Shown here: one piece after another, positions 36,901 to 51,900 of the stretch
Numbering within the stretch: the first letter of the stretch is position 1
Layout of the letters: the number at the start of each line of letters is the position of its first letter
Origin: Cladocopium goreaui
Taxonomy: Eukaryota > Sar > Dinophyceae > Suessiales > Symbiodiniaceae
Direction: 5' to 3'
Length of the DNA: 64,000 nucleotides
NCBI GenBank assembly: GCA_947184155.2
Contig: CAMXCT020001668.1
Coordinates: 377,936-441,935, forward strand
Translations under genes and position numbers: made by a program
Notes under the pieces: model-generated
Database searches by the model: none
Seen by the model: the letters and a program-made list of their open reading frames with translations, nothing else
Told to the model about the DNA's origin: nothing

Positions 36901-39900
36901 GTGGGAATCTTAACCTTCTACTCCTTGCATGCTTGCTCCACGAAGCAACAGTTTGCTGGTGGATCATGGCACGCTCCAGAAAATACGTGACAAACAATGA
37001 TAAACGTATGGGTGCGTGGGAAATGCGCGATAAAATGGTCTAACATGGCACAATGAAATGTACATATCAAAACCTGAGATTTTATTCTTAATTACTGGGA
37101 TAGTGAGTATCAAAAACATGTCCTTCCCAAAAGTGATACAAGTGACAAGGTGAAGCTGGTGCTCCCTACTTGGCTAAGTTGCTTTATAAGCAGTTGGGTT
37201 TATGGTAGATGTCTATCATCAGTTAGACCAGCTTGATCGCCAACTAACATAACTGGGGGGCACGATTGATCCCTTCCCCCTAATATTCAACACCACCCAG
37301 AGAGCAGGGTTTTGGAGGGGATTTACACTTACATGGGACCATCTAGGGGGTTCAATAGTCGGGGGATAGGATTAAACATGATTAAACATCATAAACTGTC
37401 GATCATTGCTGGTTGAATCTTAAATCCCATCACTAGTCTGGTTGGTTCAATTCCTACTAATTATATTATAGTCAAGTTGGTTGCGTTGGTTTATATTTGG
37501 TCAATTCCCACTATATCACCATTAAATTCATTAAATCTCAATGTGGCAACCCCCAACCTGACTCCCAAGTTGCCTGACTCCCCGACATCACTACGATGAG
37601 CTCGCTGAAGTACAAGGCGATGCGCTGAGTGTCGCTGACCGCCAAGGTGGCTGCAGCGTCCGGGATGCTACCTGGAGATACCAAAATTGGTGCCAAAAAA
37701 GAACCGAATTTTGGGGGTTTGACATGCTTTGACCATCAAAATGGGTATATCATCTGGTATATCTAAGAATGGTAGTTGATTAACATTGATTAACCATCAA
37801 ATGTTGGGGTACTCTATTTTCACACCCAGAGGTTTTTCACACGGATCCCTTTAAAATGGCCAGAGCGGATCGCCGCGGCAGTCATCCCTTCTGATCGATA
37901 GGGCTTCTTGCGATGTCCAATATCAATATGTCATATTTTGGTGGTATAAAATCGCATTCTTGTCACTTGTATCATGCTGAAACCGATGTTTTCAGCTTCC
38001 AATCGGCTTCAATTCCCATTTTTCAATTAGCATTTTCAGAGATTTCCGGAACCAGGGCGTGGCAAGGCACTCAGGATCACTGGGGCAATGGTGTCATATT
38101 CGTTGCCAAAAATCGTCGAAAAGTCGCTGGTCAACTCCACACACTGCTCGCTGTAGCTGAAGCTCCTTGTTTTTTCCACGTCTTTCAATGGGAACTGCGG
38201 GGAGCATAGATGTACTTACTGGTGCTTAGTAGGGAATGAGGGAATGATCCACAATAACTATCAATAATCATCCCATTCCCCCATTCCCCCATTCCCATCC
38301 ATTCCCTGCGAAGCACCAGCAAGAGTATGTAGATGTAACATGATATAACTCACTCTATGCAGACAGAGTTGCACTACAAAACACTACATGACATAGCAAG
38401 CCACTGGGGTTTTCTGCTCAATGCTGGGGATCCAGTAGCCATCATCGGGGTTCCCTAAGGTCCTGCGCCATTTCATGTCACAGATGTCCTCACAATCAAT
38501 CAATACCGATCACTACCATGCCATGTCACGTAGATCGTGCATAAATATATATATATAATACTATATTATATATATAATTATATATATATGTGCATCTATA
38601 TATATATATAGTACTATAATCTAAACTAATACTATACATTATACATAGTATACAATCTGCGGTCAATACTCCGTTGTTCCCTTGCCCTGCATGGCTTCAA
38701 ATATCATAGCGCATCTTGAGTCTTCGCGCACACCTGTTCCAGCCGCCTTTTTGGGCCGCGCTGCTGCAAGGTGTACCACAAGCCATCCACGTAGAATTGC
38801 ACATTGATTTGGTCCTGGGGCGTGCCAAAACAGAACTTGGGGCATCACAGCACCCGTCAGCCTGTCAGAGCTCATGGCGTCATAATACATCATCTGACAT
38901 CTGGGTAGGGTGGGAGTAGAAGACATGCCCTGAACCTGTAGATAGTCAGATGTGCCGACATTGCATGATGTTCCTATGCACGGTTGACAAGATTCATCAT
39001 CTTTCCCATCCATCCACAATCTATGACGTGCTTGGAAATCCATGATGACTGTAGACGATCACACCTTTCACGTCCAAATTTTGCAGGCATCAGATTAGCA
39101 TGGTTGAACTGTCGAACCGAACTTTGCCAAATCTACCCACCCAAATCGATGTTTTTTTTTTTTCGCCAGGACATCTTGCTGCAAACCACCTGCATTTTCG
39201 ATACCTTGAAACCTCGAGATGGCTCACCTGGATTGACAAATTTGATAGGAACCACCAAAAAATGAATTGTGAAATCTGAATTGTAACATACTGACAAATT
39301 GCTTCTCTATCTTCTTGGGGGTTGCTATATATCTCATTTTCAAACTCGAAAACATAACATGAATCAACGCTACTTTAAGGAATAGTTAACAATAATATCA
39401 ACAAGAATAATAACAATCATAATAATAATCACAATAATAATCATAATTATGATAGTTATTATCATTATCATCATAGTTCCATATTTATAGTTCCATATAT
39501 CATAGTTTGGGAATATATCCAGTTCCATCATAGTTATATTATTATTAGTTGATTATAAATTATAAATCATAGTTACCCTCCAGTAAATTAACATAGACCC
39601 TGCCAGATAGGGGTTGGTTCATATAAGTTTCCATTAAAAATTTGCGATTCTCGGGGTCTATGTTAATTTACTGTACCAGAAGGTATATATAACTTATAAT
39701 TCATAGTTATAACTGTTATACTGATTGTCATAATTATAATATCTTCTAATTATAATATGAAGCCCATGAACCTCAGAAAAACCATAGTTGTAGGTATCAT
39801 AAACCCAAGTGACATTGGAGTTGTTTGCACCAACTTAGCCAACCAGGCCACAGGATTAACCTTGCCGCTGGAGCCCACGATCTGGACAGACCTCCCAGCC

Positions 39901-42900
39901 GAGGAAAAGCCAGGGAAAAGGAAAACCCATGGAAAAGCCACAGTTTTCCTGGTAAAATCCTGGGAAAATGAGCTCCATTCCCACATTACATGGTAGGTGT
40001 TCCACATCGAAGTGGTAGCTTACAGGCATTGATCCATGCAAAAAATATTACCGATGGTTGATATATGTTTCATGGCTAAACCGCATGAAACGCCCATGAA
40101 AACATTGGTTTTGCTCACCATGAATTGCTAACTATGGGGCCCCATCCTGTTGATTGGGGATGATCAACTGTATCAGCTATCGTTTATCAATGTTGATATC
40201 AAGGATATCCACATTGATTTATCAATGTTTATATCATATGATAAACTATAACTAATTGGTGGTATACCTACCCCTCTGAAAAATTATGAGCTCGTCAGTT
40301 GGGATGATGAAATTCTCAATTGGATGGAAAAATAACAAATGTTCCAAACCACCAACCAGATAACTTATAATTCACCAGCCTGAAGACTTTGGCCATGTTG
40401 GGAGAGTTGGCCCAATCCAATTCCCATCATTCCGACGCGATGCCGCGACGTGAAGTTGCATTTATCCAGATTAATGATTGGGTGCAGAATTGTTTTTGGT
40501 ATTTTTGTTTACAGTTTTGGAACTTTGAATTTTTTTTGGTTTTCGTGCCTGGTGTGATTTGTATGGTGTTTTGCAGGTTTGTGGTCAAAATATGTCAAAA
40601 TATGTCAAAATATGTCAAAATATCATCAATTGCATCAATGGTTAAGATTGATTGATTATACCATTATTGCACCATTGATATTCTGTGCAAACATTGCATC
40701 AATATCATTAATTGATTATGGTATAATATGTTGTGTATTGAATAATTAATCATTTACATATATATATATGTATATTAATATTATAGTTACTATTGATTTA
40801 CCATTAATTGATTATGGTTAACTGTGCATCTGAATTCAACATCCTTCAACCAACCTTTAAACTGCACCGAATTCATGGCCACCACAGGGATGCCCAATGA
40901 AACTTGACGTGGTGCCGTGGTGCCGGTGTCAAAATGTGACCCTCAAAGCCACCAAGTTGGTGGCTTTGGATTGACCAATTTTCAAACCCCATCACCCCAT
41001 CTCATCATTCTCATCTTTGCCGAAGTTTCACCATGTTTCACCATGTTTCACCATGTTTCACCGTTTCCTGGTGGCCCCCAAGCTCGACCCATGCTTTCCA
41101 GACGTTTCGTACGTCGTGCCTTGCGTAGAGGGGCGTCTTCACATGCAAACCGATCCAACTGCCCGGTTTGTTGGTGCTGCTCCACCAACAGGTGGCTGTG
41201 TCGCCATCAAAGCCCAAATTCGCTTCGTAGTTGCCTGGAGAAAATTGTGAGCCAAGAAACTAAGTTCAACTCCAAATAAAACTATATAAACATTATATAA
41301 ACCATTGTTTACTAGCTTAAATGGGGATTTCCTTGTCGAAGATCTCCTTGTGAAATTGCTTTCTCAAGGTTCCATTTCACAGTGTCAACTGGTTAAACAT
41401 GTCAAACCCCGCTCTTGAAATATCTCATCATAGATGAAGTCGCTGAAGCCAACACGCCAATACATCCCCATGTGTAAGTGGCGAATGTTTCGCCCATGTT
41501 TTTTTTGGTATAGTTACCGGCACAGTGGATTGCAAGAGTGTTGGTCTTAGTTGTTCAAGTTTTTCAAGTGTTGACCGTCTCATACACCCCGCTGGTTATT
41601 GTGGTCGTCATTCCATCTGCCCACTGCTCACCATGGCATGTGCCCACATCTTTGCATGTCTCTCGCTATATACATGTACTGTATACGTTCCTATGCGTGT
41701 GTATATATATATATATTTTGGAAAAAAAAAAACATATATGTATGTATATATATATGTGTGTGTGTGCGTGTGTGTGTGTGTGTGCATGTGTGTGTGTGCG
41801 TGTGTGTATACATGATTATACATGTATATATACATATATATATATATAAACAATATATCCATTTCTAGCTTCTCAGATTAAGCGATTTTACCATGCAAAT
41901 GTACCCAACTCACCAGTCGGTTGACCGCTTTCAGCTGCCAGGTCACTGTTCTCCCCAAAGGTGCTTTCATTGGCCTCGCTGCTTCCAGCAGGGCTACCCT
42001 GGATGAGGTCAGTTGTACAATCCTCGGTGACGTCGATCAAAAATGGTGGATGAAATAGCTAGGGGGTTACCTGAAAGGGCGAAAGGCATAGAAAAATGCT
42101 GAGAAAATATAAGCCCCCTATTAGATTCCAATCTATATAAGTGTAACAACAAGGAGGACATGCAATCTGGGAAAGACATTGCATCCATTCAGCGATTGAG
42201 GCAATATAGGATGTTTGTTCATTTACCCGAAGAGCCCACCAAAGCTATCCACAGCTTGGCACTGCACCAGGGTCAACGCGTTCATGTCTTTCGTCAACGC
42301 ATCTGTTAAAGAAATCATGAGCATAAAGTTCCAAGACCCAACATCAGCTATGTGTGCTTCAACGAAATTTACAGCGTCCCCCCCTTTAATTCTGAACGAG
42401 CAAGTTTGATATAATCAGCCAAACTTTGGGCCTACAGCGAGACCACCCACGCTTCACGGCTTCAAAAAAGGTCCGTCTCCGAGCGGCAGTTGAGAGATAG
42501 AACTGCACTTCGCACACATGCCAACCATCTGCTCCTAGCAGGACAATTGATTGGAAACAACATGAAACAACTACTCGTGTTTGACAGCTGCTTCTCTCTT
42601 TACCCATCCCATTCACCCCATGGAATGGCGCCAAATGTTCGGCCAAAGTTACATCAATACAGATTTTGTTCCGATCAAGTCTCGGTGGGATACAATGATA
42701 CACATAAAACATATTTCTCCATGTGTTCAGAATTACAGTAACCCCCAAAAAAAACTCCAGACACATATATAAACCATCTCTAACCATTTTTTTACTCAAA
42801 GAAAGGCACCATAAACCCTCCCATTCAATGGTTCAAAGTTAAAACCCCCATTAAAACATATTAAAACACCATAATTATGTCATGTTGATTTCACCATGTG

Positions 42901-45900
42901 AAGCCCCAAAATTCACCACCAGGGCCACCGTTTTTACCAACCGCCCTAGGCACCTGCGGCGCTGATGTTGGACGCCACAAGGCGCCAGCCCAGTGGCGAG
43001 GATCCGGTCAACGCGGTGCGCACCGTGAAGTCCTCCGCTGCGACGCCCGAGAAGTTGGTGCCGGAGACGTCGCGGATGACGCCTTCCTCGGGAGCCGTTG
43101 AGGACCCTTTTTTGGGGCGAACATGGTGAGTTTTGGGGATGAAAATGTCGGAATAGTATGGGGAGGATGAGTTTTTTTCATAACAAACATATAAAAGGAT
43201 ATGATGATGTGTTTTAATGTCTAAGTCTAAGTGATGTTGAAAAATAAGTACAAACATTCACGAGGTTTTTGGACCCTAACAAACCACATGGCAAACCGCA
43301 GATTTAACCATGGTATACCATGGAGCGTTCAGCACCCGCCGCAGCCATCAGCAAAATAAAATCGGGGTTTTATCTTTTTCTAAGAATAATTTTCAGATTT
43401 AAATAAGCAACAAACATTGGCTTTGTTTGCAACTAAACCCCCAATGCTTCGTTGCAAAACCATCAAAACCTAGTAAAAATCACCAGAACTGGTAGATCTC
43501 TTTGGGGTTTCCGGGTTTCCGATCAACCTTCATTGCCCACTGTCAGACTATATGGCGATCAGGGATGTCATTTCGAAGTCAGCTATTGCCGCAAAAAAAT
43601 GGTTACTACTGGATTCACTGGGGGAAGATGCAGGTGTGAACATAGGCTACCAACAGCAAAACCAACAGCAAAAATCCACCATTCCGTACCCAAGAATGAG
43701 AATCCGAAATAATTGCTTGTGATTTGGAAGAATGTTTTGGAAATGTGAACGCCTTAACGGCAGGAATACACTTCAATCAATAAAGAATGCTGTACTGTAC
43801 ATGAGAAAAGTGGCCATTTCTGGCAGTGTGGGTACGCACGGCTCTCCTTTTGGGATGCCATTTGGCTGGGATCTCCACCAATTTTCATGATTCTGGGTGC
43901 AGGCGTCAAACTATATAAACCCCCTCATCAACAAGATGAGTCAGGCCGACGTCAAATCAACTGGGTACACAAATCGGCCCATGACAATGTTTCAGTTGGT
44001 GATGGCCATCCGTGGTCAATCCTAAAAAGTGGTGCCCCATAGTTAGCTAAGTTGGTTTATAACTCCAATAACTATGGTTTATGATACCTACAACTATGGT
44101 TAATGGGGTTTATAAACCAACTTATAACTGGACTGGGGGGCACCACCTTGTAGATATCATGTCAGAAAGATCGCGAGTCAATCTTCCCATTTGTAGCAAA
44201 GGATTGCACTCTTGAAGTGCCATAAAAACCACAAGCGTCCCCATGCGTTCCCCGCAGTTTGATGATTCAAGCCCATTTACAGTACCCTCTGGTTATTTAA
44301 CATAGCCATGGTATAGATGGCCCATAGAAATAGATGGTTTACCTGGGTATTACCTATTAAAAATGGTGATTTTCCATGGCTATGTTAAATAACCAGATGG
44401 TATATTTGTTGTTTTTGTTGTTTGTTCTAAGTACTTGCTTTCTCCATAAATCTATATAAATCTCCAGTTCTTGATGTCCAATCTTGAAAAATTAGTGGTG
44501 TTATAAGTAACAAACCTCCTAGTTCTTGATGTCTTTTTTGCTGATCCAGATCTCCCAGAATGACCTGGTGCACTGGTCATCCTAACCAGCGGCTGGGATG
44601 AAAAATTGGTGCAGGTGCAGTCCAGCCAGGCGATGCGGATATGTGATGAGCACCTGAGATGCTGGAGTCTGCCCGATGGCCCGATGACAGAAATCCACCG
44701 GGTTTTGCTGAAGTTCTCTAGTCAGAAAAAAAAACGGCTACAAGGAAACAACCAAATCTTTGATTTTCCTTCTTGAAATGACATGTTCTTTGGATGTCTA
44801 CATGTTCAAGCCTCTTGACTTTCCCACTCTAAAATTTGGATTTTCAGGGGTTCGGCACGCAATCTTAGACTGCCGGAGGACAATCTTGTGCAATCAGCTG
44901 CTTTAAAACTACCCGGATCAGAATACAATTCGATACCCTCTGGTAATTTAACATAGCTATTGAAAATGAACCATTTATAGTTGATTTACCCTGGCTGTGG
45001 TCAGCACATACCTTTGCTACTGGGAGGCTAGGCTGCAAAAACGTTGATGGCACCGCAACAAAAAAAGGACCACCTGAAGTCCTGAATCACAGACCGGGCA
45101 CGGAAATCATTTGAATATATTGAACGCACCTAAGGTACACGTATGAGGATTGCTATTCTTACCCTTGGGCACCCCCATTTTTTTTGTAGGATATGTTCTT
45201 TCAATTTTCAAGATTAGGTCACTATAGACTATAGTGCCTATATTGGGGGTTGGTTTGAGATGCCTGTTTTGGTTTGTCAATACTTACCACTAACTATTTG
45301 AGGGGTCCATGAAGGGTGTCTAGATATTAAGCCTGGAATCATGTAACTTGATGGGTTAGGCACCTCAAAAAATAAAATGCACCCACAAAATAAAATGCTG
45401 GGGTCTAACCCATTTTATTTTCATTTTATTTTTATTTTTTTTATTTTAAAAGGGGCTCCTGCCCCCCCATTTTATTTTTGTACGCCGGACGGGGCTATGA
45501 ATGGTGATTTTCCATAGCTATGTTAGTTTACCAGAGGGTACATTCTAGTTTGGTTCACCTGGACTGAGTAAGTACTAGTCTGTTCAAATGCACGCTATTC
45601 CGCAGATTTCCCCACCATGGTTGGCACATGACAGCCATGCTTCACTCCATCTGTGCTCAAGCGACTCGAATTAGAGAAGAGCAATAGACAGCAATAGTAT
45701 GGATTGACAGAGACGCTAAACATATTATTGGTGTGATCATCTCAACAATCTAAACATATCATTGATAGTTGCTTTGAATTCCAACATTCAATGTTTGAAT
45801 CGGTTTGACCATCATGTTCCTCATTGAAATGACCATCCTGTGATGTTTGCCCATTTTTGGGACCATTTTTGTTGCCCAGATCTATCAGGTGGAGCAAATG

Positions 45901-48900
45901 GAAAGCTGCCAGCGCTCACGCATTGAATCATGATCAGTTCCTTAAGAAAGACTCTAAGAACTGCATCCTACATATAACTGTAGAAATATCAGAATGCCAT
46001 AGAATGCCATTCTGACATATTCTGACCGTACATTCTCCTCCATCTCTGTGAAATATGGCTTTACCATATGGTTTACCATGGTTTACCCACAAATTCCCAC
46101 GATTTAAAACCAAAAAAAAAAAAACATTCTTCGGCATTGGATCGGACGAGGCGCCAAATTCTTGTTGAAGCTCACCGAATAGGTGTCCTGGACGGAAATC
46201 TCCACCTGGCCATGCTATGATGAAGTTGATAGATTCTGATAGCAGCATCGTGATCATAGGAACATAGGAAATTATAGGAATGTAACTAATATAACAATGA
46301 AATATGACAATTTGAATATCAATTTATGATAACAACAACGTTCACAATAAGAATTTCAATAACAATAAACTCATCATGGCAACAATAATGACAAACAATA
46401 ATGATAAGACTAATAGCATCTACGAGCACCGTTATTAATCCGGATTTGGTTTTTGGCAAAGTCTGAAAGTTAGTCGGGTGATTCAACAAATTGCCTAAGA
46501 AAATCCGAACATGTGGGCTGGTTAGGATTTTGATGACTCATTCTATATACACTCCTATGATGGAGAGCATCAAGTAAAAATTGAAACAACCAACCAGAAA
46601 CCTTCAGGCCACGTTTGACGCGTTCTCATCTCTTAGAAGCATAATGTACCGGGGTTGGTGCTGAGGTCGTTGTCATTTGTCCGTGCCTTTCTTACCAATT
46701 TTCTCCACGTCCTATGGGAAAACCAGCTGTTCCTGCCAATGAATTACCCCAAGGACATGGAACCGGTGACTTCTTCAAACAGCCCGAACAAAACCTGCTC
46801 TTTAAATTTGTATGGGTTGAATTTGCTCAAGCAACTTTTTAAGTTCCTTTAAAAAAAAAGGCAACAACTTGAAAGCAATTTGAACCCCATAACCAATGGA
46901 TCCATTGAAAGAAAAACCTCTACCGTAAAATGTGGCTACGTGTTTCTACAGTCAAAATATGGACGGCAAGTTTTTGCGCCATCCAATTCGGGAACCGGAA
47001 ACCGTAGTGCGTGATTCATCCCATTTACAGGGTTGGTCTGATCCCCATAATATATATATATGTATACGCTACATCTACCATACAGAAACTCGAGTGCACC
47101 ATTATATATATATACGTATATCCCATCCATATCCCATTTCTATACTATATATTAATTAATATCCCATTAAATCCAATTAATATCCCAGTGAAATCCCATT
47201 ACATGAGTAGATACCATTATATCCCATTAAAAGATTAAAATCCCAATGGGATATATAGATATTAATAAGATGGGATTGAAATATGGGAATAAAAGTTGGG
47301 ATATTACCCCACTATATTCCATCTGGTTGGTGGTATACCTACCCCTCTGAAAAATATGAGCTCGTCAGTTGGGATTATCATTCCCAACATATGGAAAACA
47401 AACAAAACGTTCCAAACCACCAACCAGTGATAGTAGCAATAGCATCGTGATCATAGGAACATAGGAAATTAATTATAGGAATATAACAATTAAATACGAC
47501 AATTTATATCAATCATATCCCAGTATATCAGTATATCCCATTATGGGAAATACCCTCTGGTAAATTAACATAACTATGGAATTTCACTATTTTTAATGGG
47601 AAAATCCACTATAAATGGCAATTTTCAATAGCTATGTTAGTTTACCAGAGGGTATATTCATATCCCAACCTTTTGTCCCATCCTCCCCTTGGGCAAAGCC
47701 ACGGCGGTGTCATCGAAGGTTGCCGCTTGGCCGCAGACGTCGTCCGCGCCGCAGTCCTCAGGTGGAACAGGGGTTGGTAACTGTCCCATTTTGGGAATAT
47801 TGGACATCACCTTATAGTAGCCATTATAGACCATATACCTAATGGTTGGGTGATGTTCAATGGGGACATTTAATGACCCATGTGGAACGACCGCTGAACG
47901 ACCGACGCCGAACGACGCGGACACGGGGAACGGAGGTTCCAAACGATGAAACGTGCTGCTGAAACCATCATTTCACCATGAAACAGTGTCATTTAACCAT
48001 GACGAATGGTGCTTAAACCATGAAAAATGCTCGTTGAACCGGGAAAAATGCTGGGTTAACCATGACAAATTGTGGTTTAACATGTCTTAAACATTGGAAA
48101 TGGATTTAAAAAGACACACAAATTCATGCACATACCCCATGTATATCCCATTTATGATTAGGATGTCCGTGGCTAAAACGCGTGAAACCACAATTTATCC
48201 TTTATTGATACATATATTTAATACATTTTAATATTAGTACATATGTTCATATTGGGTTGCTCACCATGAAATTTGATGATTTATCATTCACCAGCTCCAA
48301 AATAAGGTCATCATGGGATAAATATAATTACTTCCCCTAGACTAAGCATTGTTCTAGTGACGTCACGTGAGGTCCTTACAATTCACCCAGTCCCAGATAT
48401 TTAAATGTGCAAATATATGAGCCATGATCAACATATTGTAGGGTGGCACGGTCATCGCCAAGGGAATCCAAACAGAATGGGTATAAATTTCCTTACGAAT
48501 AGATTGATGGCATTACCATGCATTACCTTAATATGGATGCAGCATGGCGCATATAAATAGATAGATGTATATAATCTATGTGATATGTGTGTGTGTGTGC
48601 GTTTGGCATCATCCATGGAATTCATAGTTTCCCATAATCTTCCCACTCTATTGCAGTTTCTTGTGCGAGTAGTATGGGAGTAGTATGGGAACGGGGTCCT
48701 ATCATTGGGGGTTCCCATAAATTCCACTAACGTCACATCATATATATATAATTAATCGGATGTATTGTTTTTTGATGGTGCTCATGATGATGATAATGAT
48801 ACTAGTGATACAATGTGGTGATACAATTGATGATGTGATGACGATGACGATGACGACGACGACGACGAGGACGACGACGACGACGACGACGACGACGATG

Positions 48901-51900
48901 ATGTTGACGATGAGGAGGAGGAGGAGGAGGAGGATATAATGCTATGAGATATGATGATATGATGATATGATGATATGAAATAATGACATATGATGTATGA
49001 TAAATGATATACTTTGAAGTTGCTGGCTGTTGTGGATATATCGGGTAATTAACCCCTGACTGACAGTTTCAACCCCTGGAAATATTATTCAACTGGAACA
49101 CAACCTTGACTTCACACCCTAGGTCTGACATGGACCTACCTACACCAAAAAACTGGCACCCTGCTGTTCACATCCCAAAATCAACAATTACCCTATTTGT
49201 ACATGTTCATTCATCTAGCCATTCTTGATTTTGGTGTGTTTCTTCCGAACTGACCTTCATTTTTAGTCATTTACGGATTTACGGTGCTTTAGTGAGGTCA
49301 CTAGATGTTGAAAAATCCCTAACACACCGCCCAGCATCGATGATCTGAAAGTTGCCTTCACCCGCCTGAACCCAGTCGTTGAAGGTCAGCAACACCTGGC
49401 TTTCTGGGATTCCTGGGATCGAGGAATCTATGTCCAATCTGAGTGCTTAGTGTGGTATTGGGTAAAGTCAATATGATGAACACGTAGTAATAGAATGTAA
49501 TAAATATGTATATATATATGAGATATATATATGTGTGTATCTTTTTGGCAACCTACAAACTGAACAAAAAAAAACCTCCCCATGTCTAGGTTCCTGCTGC
49601 CCCCAGCTCCGCAGCTTCGCCTGAAAGTTGGAGGTGCTGACATCCACCGAGCCATTTCTCGGCACTGTGGACATCAAACTGGGACCCGTGGAGGCCGCTT
49701 TGGCTGTCACCTGTGCGCCCCCCCGGGTGCCCCAGTTGGATGGGTGGCGATTTTGGTGGTGGTGCGCCCCAAGAATCCTGTGATTCAAAGTTCAACCCAA
49801 ATAACTGGAATATACATGAATATACTCTACTAGACTGTATTGGACTATATAATCATATTGGATTAAGTGGGGTACTTACCAACTGGGGTGACGTTGTTCC
49901 TTGGCTATAGGCTATAGCTGTAGTGTTTCCAAGCCTGCCCCTGTTTGGATTTCGAATGGAACATCCATGGTTTCCTGTTCAGAAATGATCTACAGCTGGA
50001 GGATTTAAGCCATATCTATGTCAGCTTACTGGAGGGCAACTACAATCAATATGTATATATATATATACATAACTATAAATATAAATGGATAAATAAATAA
50101 ACATATATATATATATATATATGTACTCCAAGGCGAAAATTGATGGCGCAGACCGCATCTTCCGGCCAGTGGGTAGATGGCACTGGCCAAGCGCGGAAAT
50201 CGATCCGCCTTCTCGTGATTTGTTTCTGGACAATACACCAAAAAAGTGCAGACTAGATGGCTTAAGAACTGATAGTTGTAGATTCTTAATATGACACACA
50301 CACACATACATGCATACATACATACATACAATATGCATATATATATAATATATATTATACACACACACGCACGCATAATTATATAATATATATATATAAT
50401 TATATATATATATGCATGCACACATTATTAAATATTAATTACTAATCTATATCCACAAATAATTACTCATTTCTTAAACGATCCACACATTATTATATAA
50501 ATAATTACTCCTCTATATAGAGTGTCTGGTTACATCCCGCAACGATGATCGTCCAAGCTTTCAGTGGCCGAGTCACTGGTGTGTCCCAAGGCACATGTAC
50601 GGCCAAGGATTCTACACATTGCTGCAACACAGTCGCCGACGCCGTCCTGGGCAAGGGTTGAGCTGAACAAATGTGGAACATGTGGGTTATATCATGGAAA
50701 TATGCTGGAAATGAGATTTAATGCGCTATAATGGAGATATACTGGGATATCATGATGTAATTGTGGAACATCTATGAAAATCAGGGTTGCTGAAAAGGGG
50801 AGTGAATGTGGCAAATGAGAGATAAAATAGCTATATACTTTCTCCCTCTTGTGGCTATCATTTACCTGTAGTGGGCTGGAGCAACCCTGATGGATCTGAT
50901 GCTGTTTCATTTCACGCGGCTTCGTACTCGAGTCCCCCAATGTCTTCGTAATATTCTCTCTCTCCTGTACAAGGTGGTGCCCCATAGTTAGCTAAGTTGG
51001 TTTATAACTCCAATAACTTGGGTTTATGGTAGATATACCTATACTTAATGGGGGTTATAAACCAACAAACATCACTGGGGGGGCACCACCTTGGGCTTGA
51101 GAAACTCCTGAATCTCCCAGCTTGGCGTTGATTCACCCTTATGAAAATTGGCTCATATCTCCATTGAAGATCCAGTTCTTGACTGGGATATGATTGGTTA
51201 ATGGTGATTAATGGTGATTAATGGTGATTAATAGTGATTAATGATGGTTAATGATGGTTAATGATGGTTAATTGACTGGTTGGTGGTATACCTACCCCTC
51301 TGAAAAATGATGGAGCTCGTCAGTTGGGATGATGAAATTCCCAATATATGGACAAATATAAAATGTTCCAAACCACCAACCAGTTGAGATTGCTGAAATC
51401 TCCATTTTTGGTCAATGTCTTCATATTTCATGCAATTTGTGGGGCGAAGGTGAAAATCCCACTTTTTGAGACCTTGCCCGCCTTGCCAAGATGTTGAAAA
51501 CCACCTCTAAGAACAGCTCCGATATCTATGGCCATGTGAGTAAATCAACCGTGCCTACGCCAAAATTGTATTCCTTGGTGCTTCATCCCGGTAAGTGGAT
51601 CGTAATCCCAGTTCTAAGTGAACTAGCCCTACTTAGCCCATTTATATTCGGGCCTAATAGTGGGATGAATCACTAAGACAACCAACTGGTCCATTGCAAG
51701 CCCTTTTCTGGCCCATGCCGAATTTTCGAAGCAAACACTTTTCCTTCGGTCCAGATACCAAATAGTTCCAATCTCTACCAAACATGGTGATTTTTTTTCA
51801 TATATCTTCCACAGACAGTCGTGAAATTGATCGGAACATCACCATGGTATCCGTTGAATCCATATGGAACATAGCTATTCACTTGGTGGTTTTTCGCCTA

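Noticed and set aside
40389-40470. Exon candidate between exons 24 and 25
   Set aside because: An open minus frame (NFTSRHRVGMMGIGLGQLSQ) exists, but no acceptor is visible upstream, so it was not listed.
41500-41862. Several overlapping ORFs near 41.6-41.8 kb
   Set aside because: They consist mainly of TG/TA dinucleotide translation (Cys/Val/Tyr/Ile runs) and lack splice support.
50021-50425. Minus-strand ORFs of 131 and 134 codons
   Set aside because: Mostly translated TA/CA microsatellite. Only the 33-codon island at 50127-50225 was kept, in a different frame.
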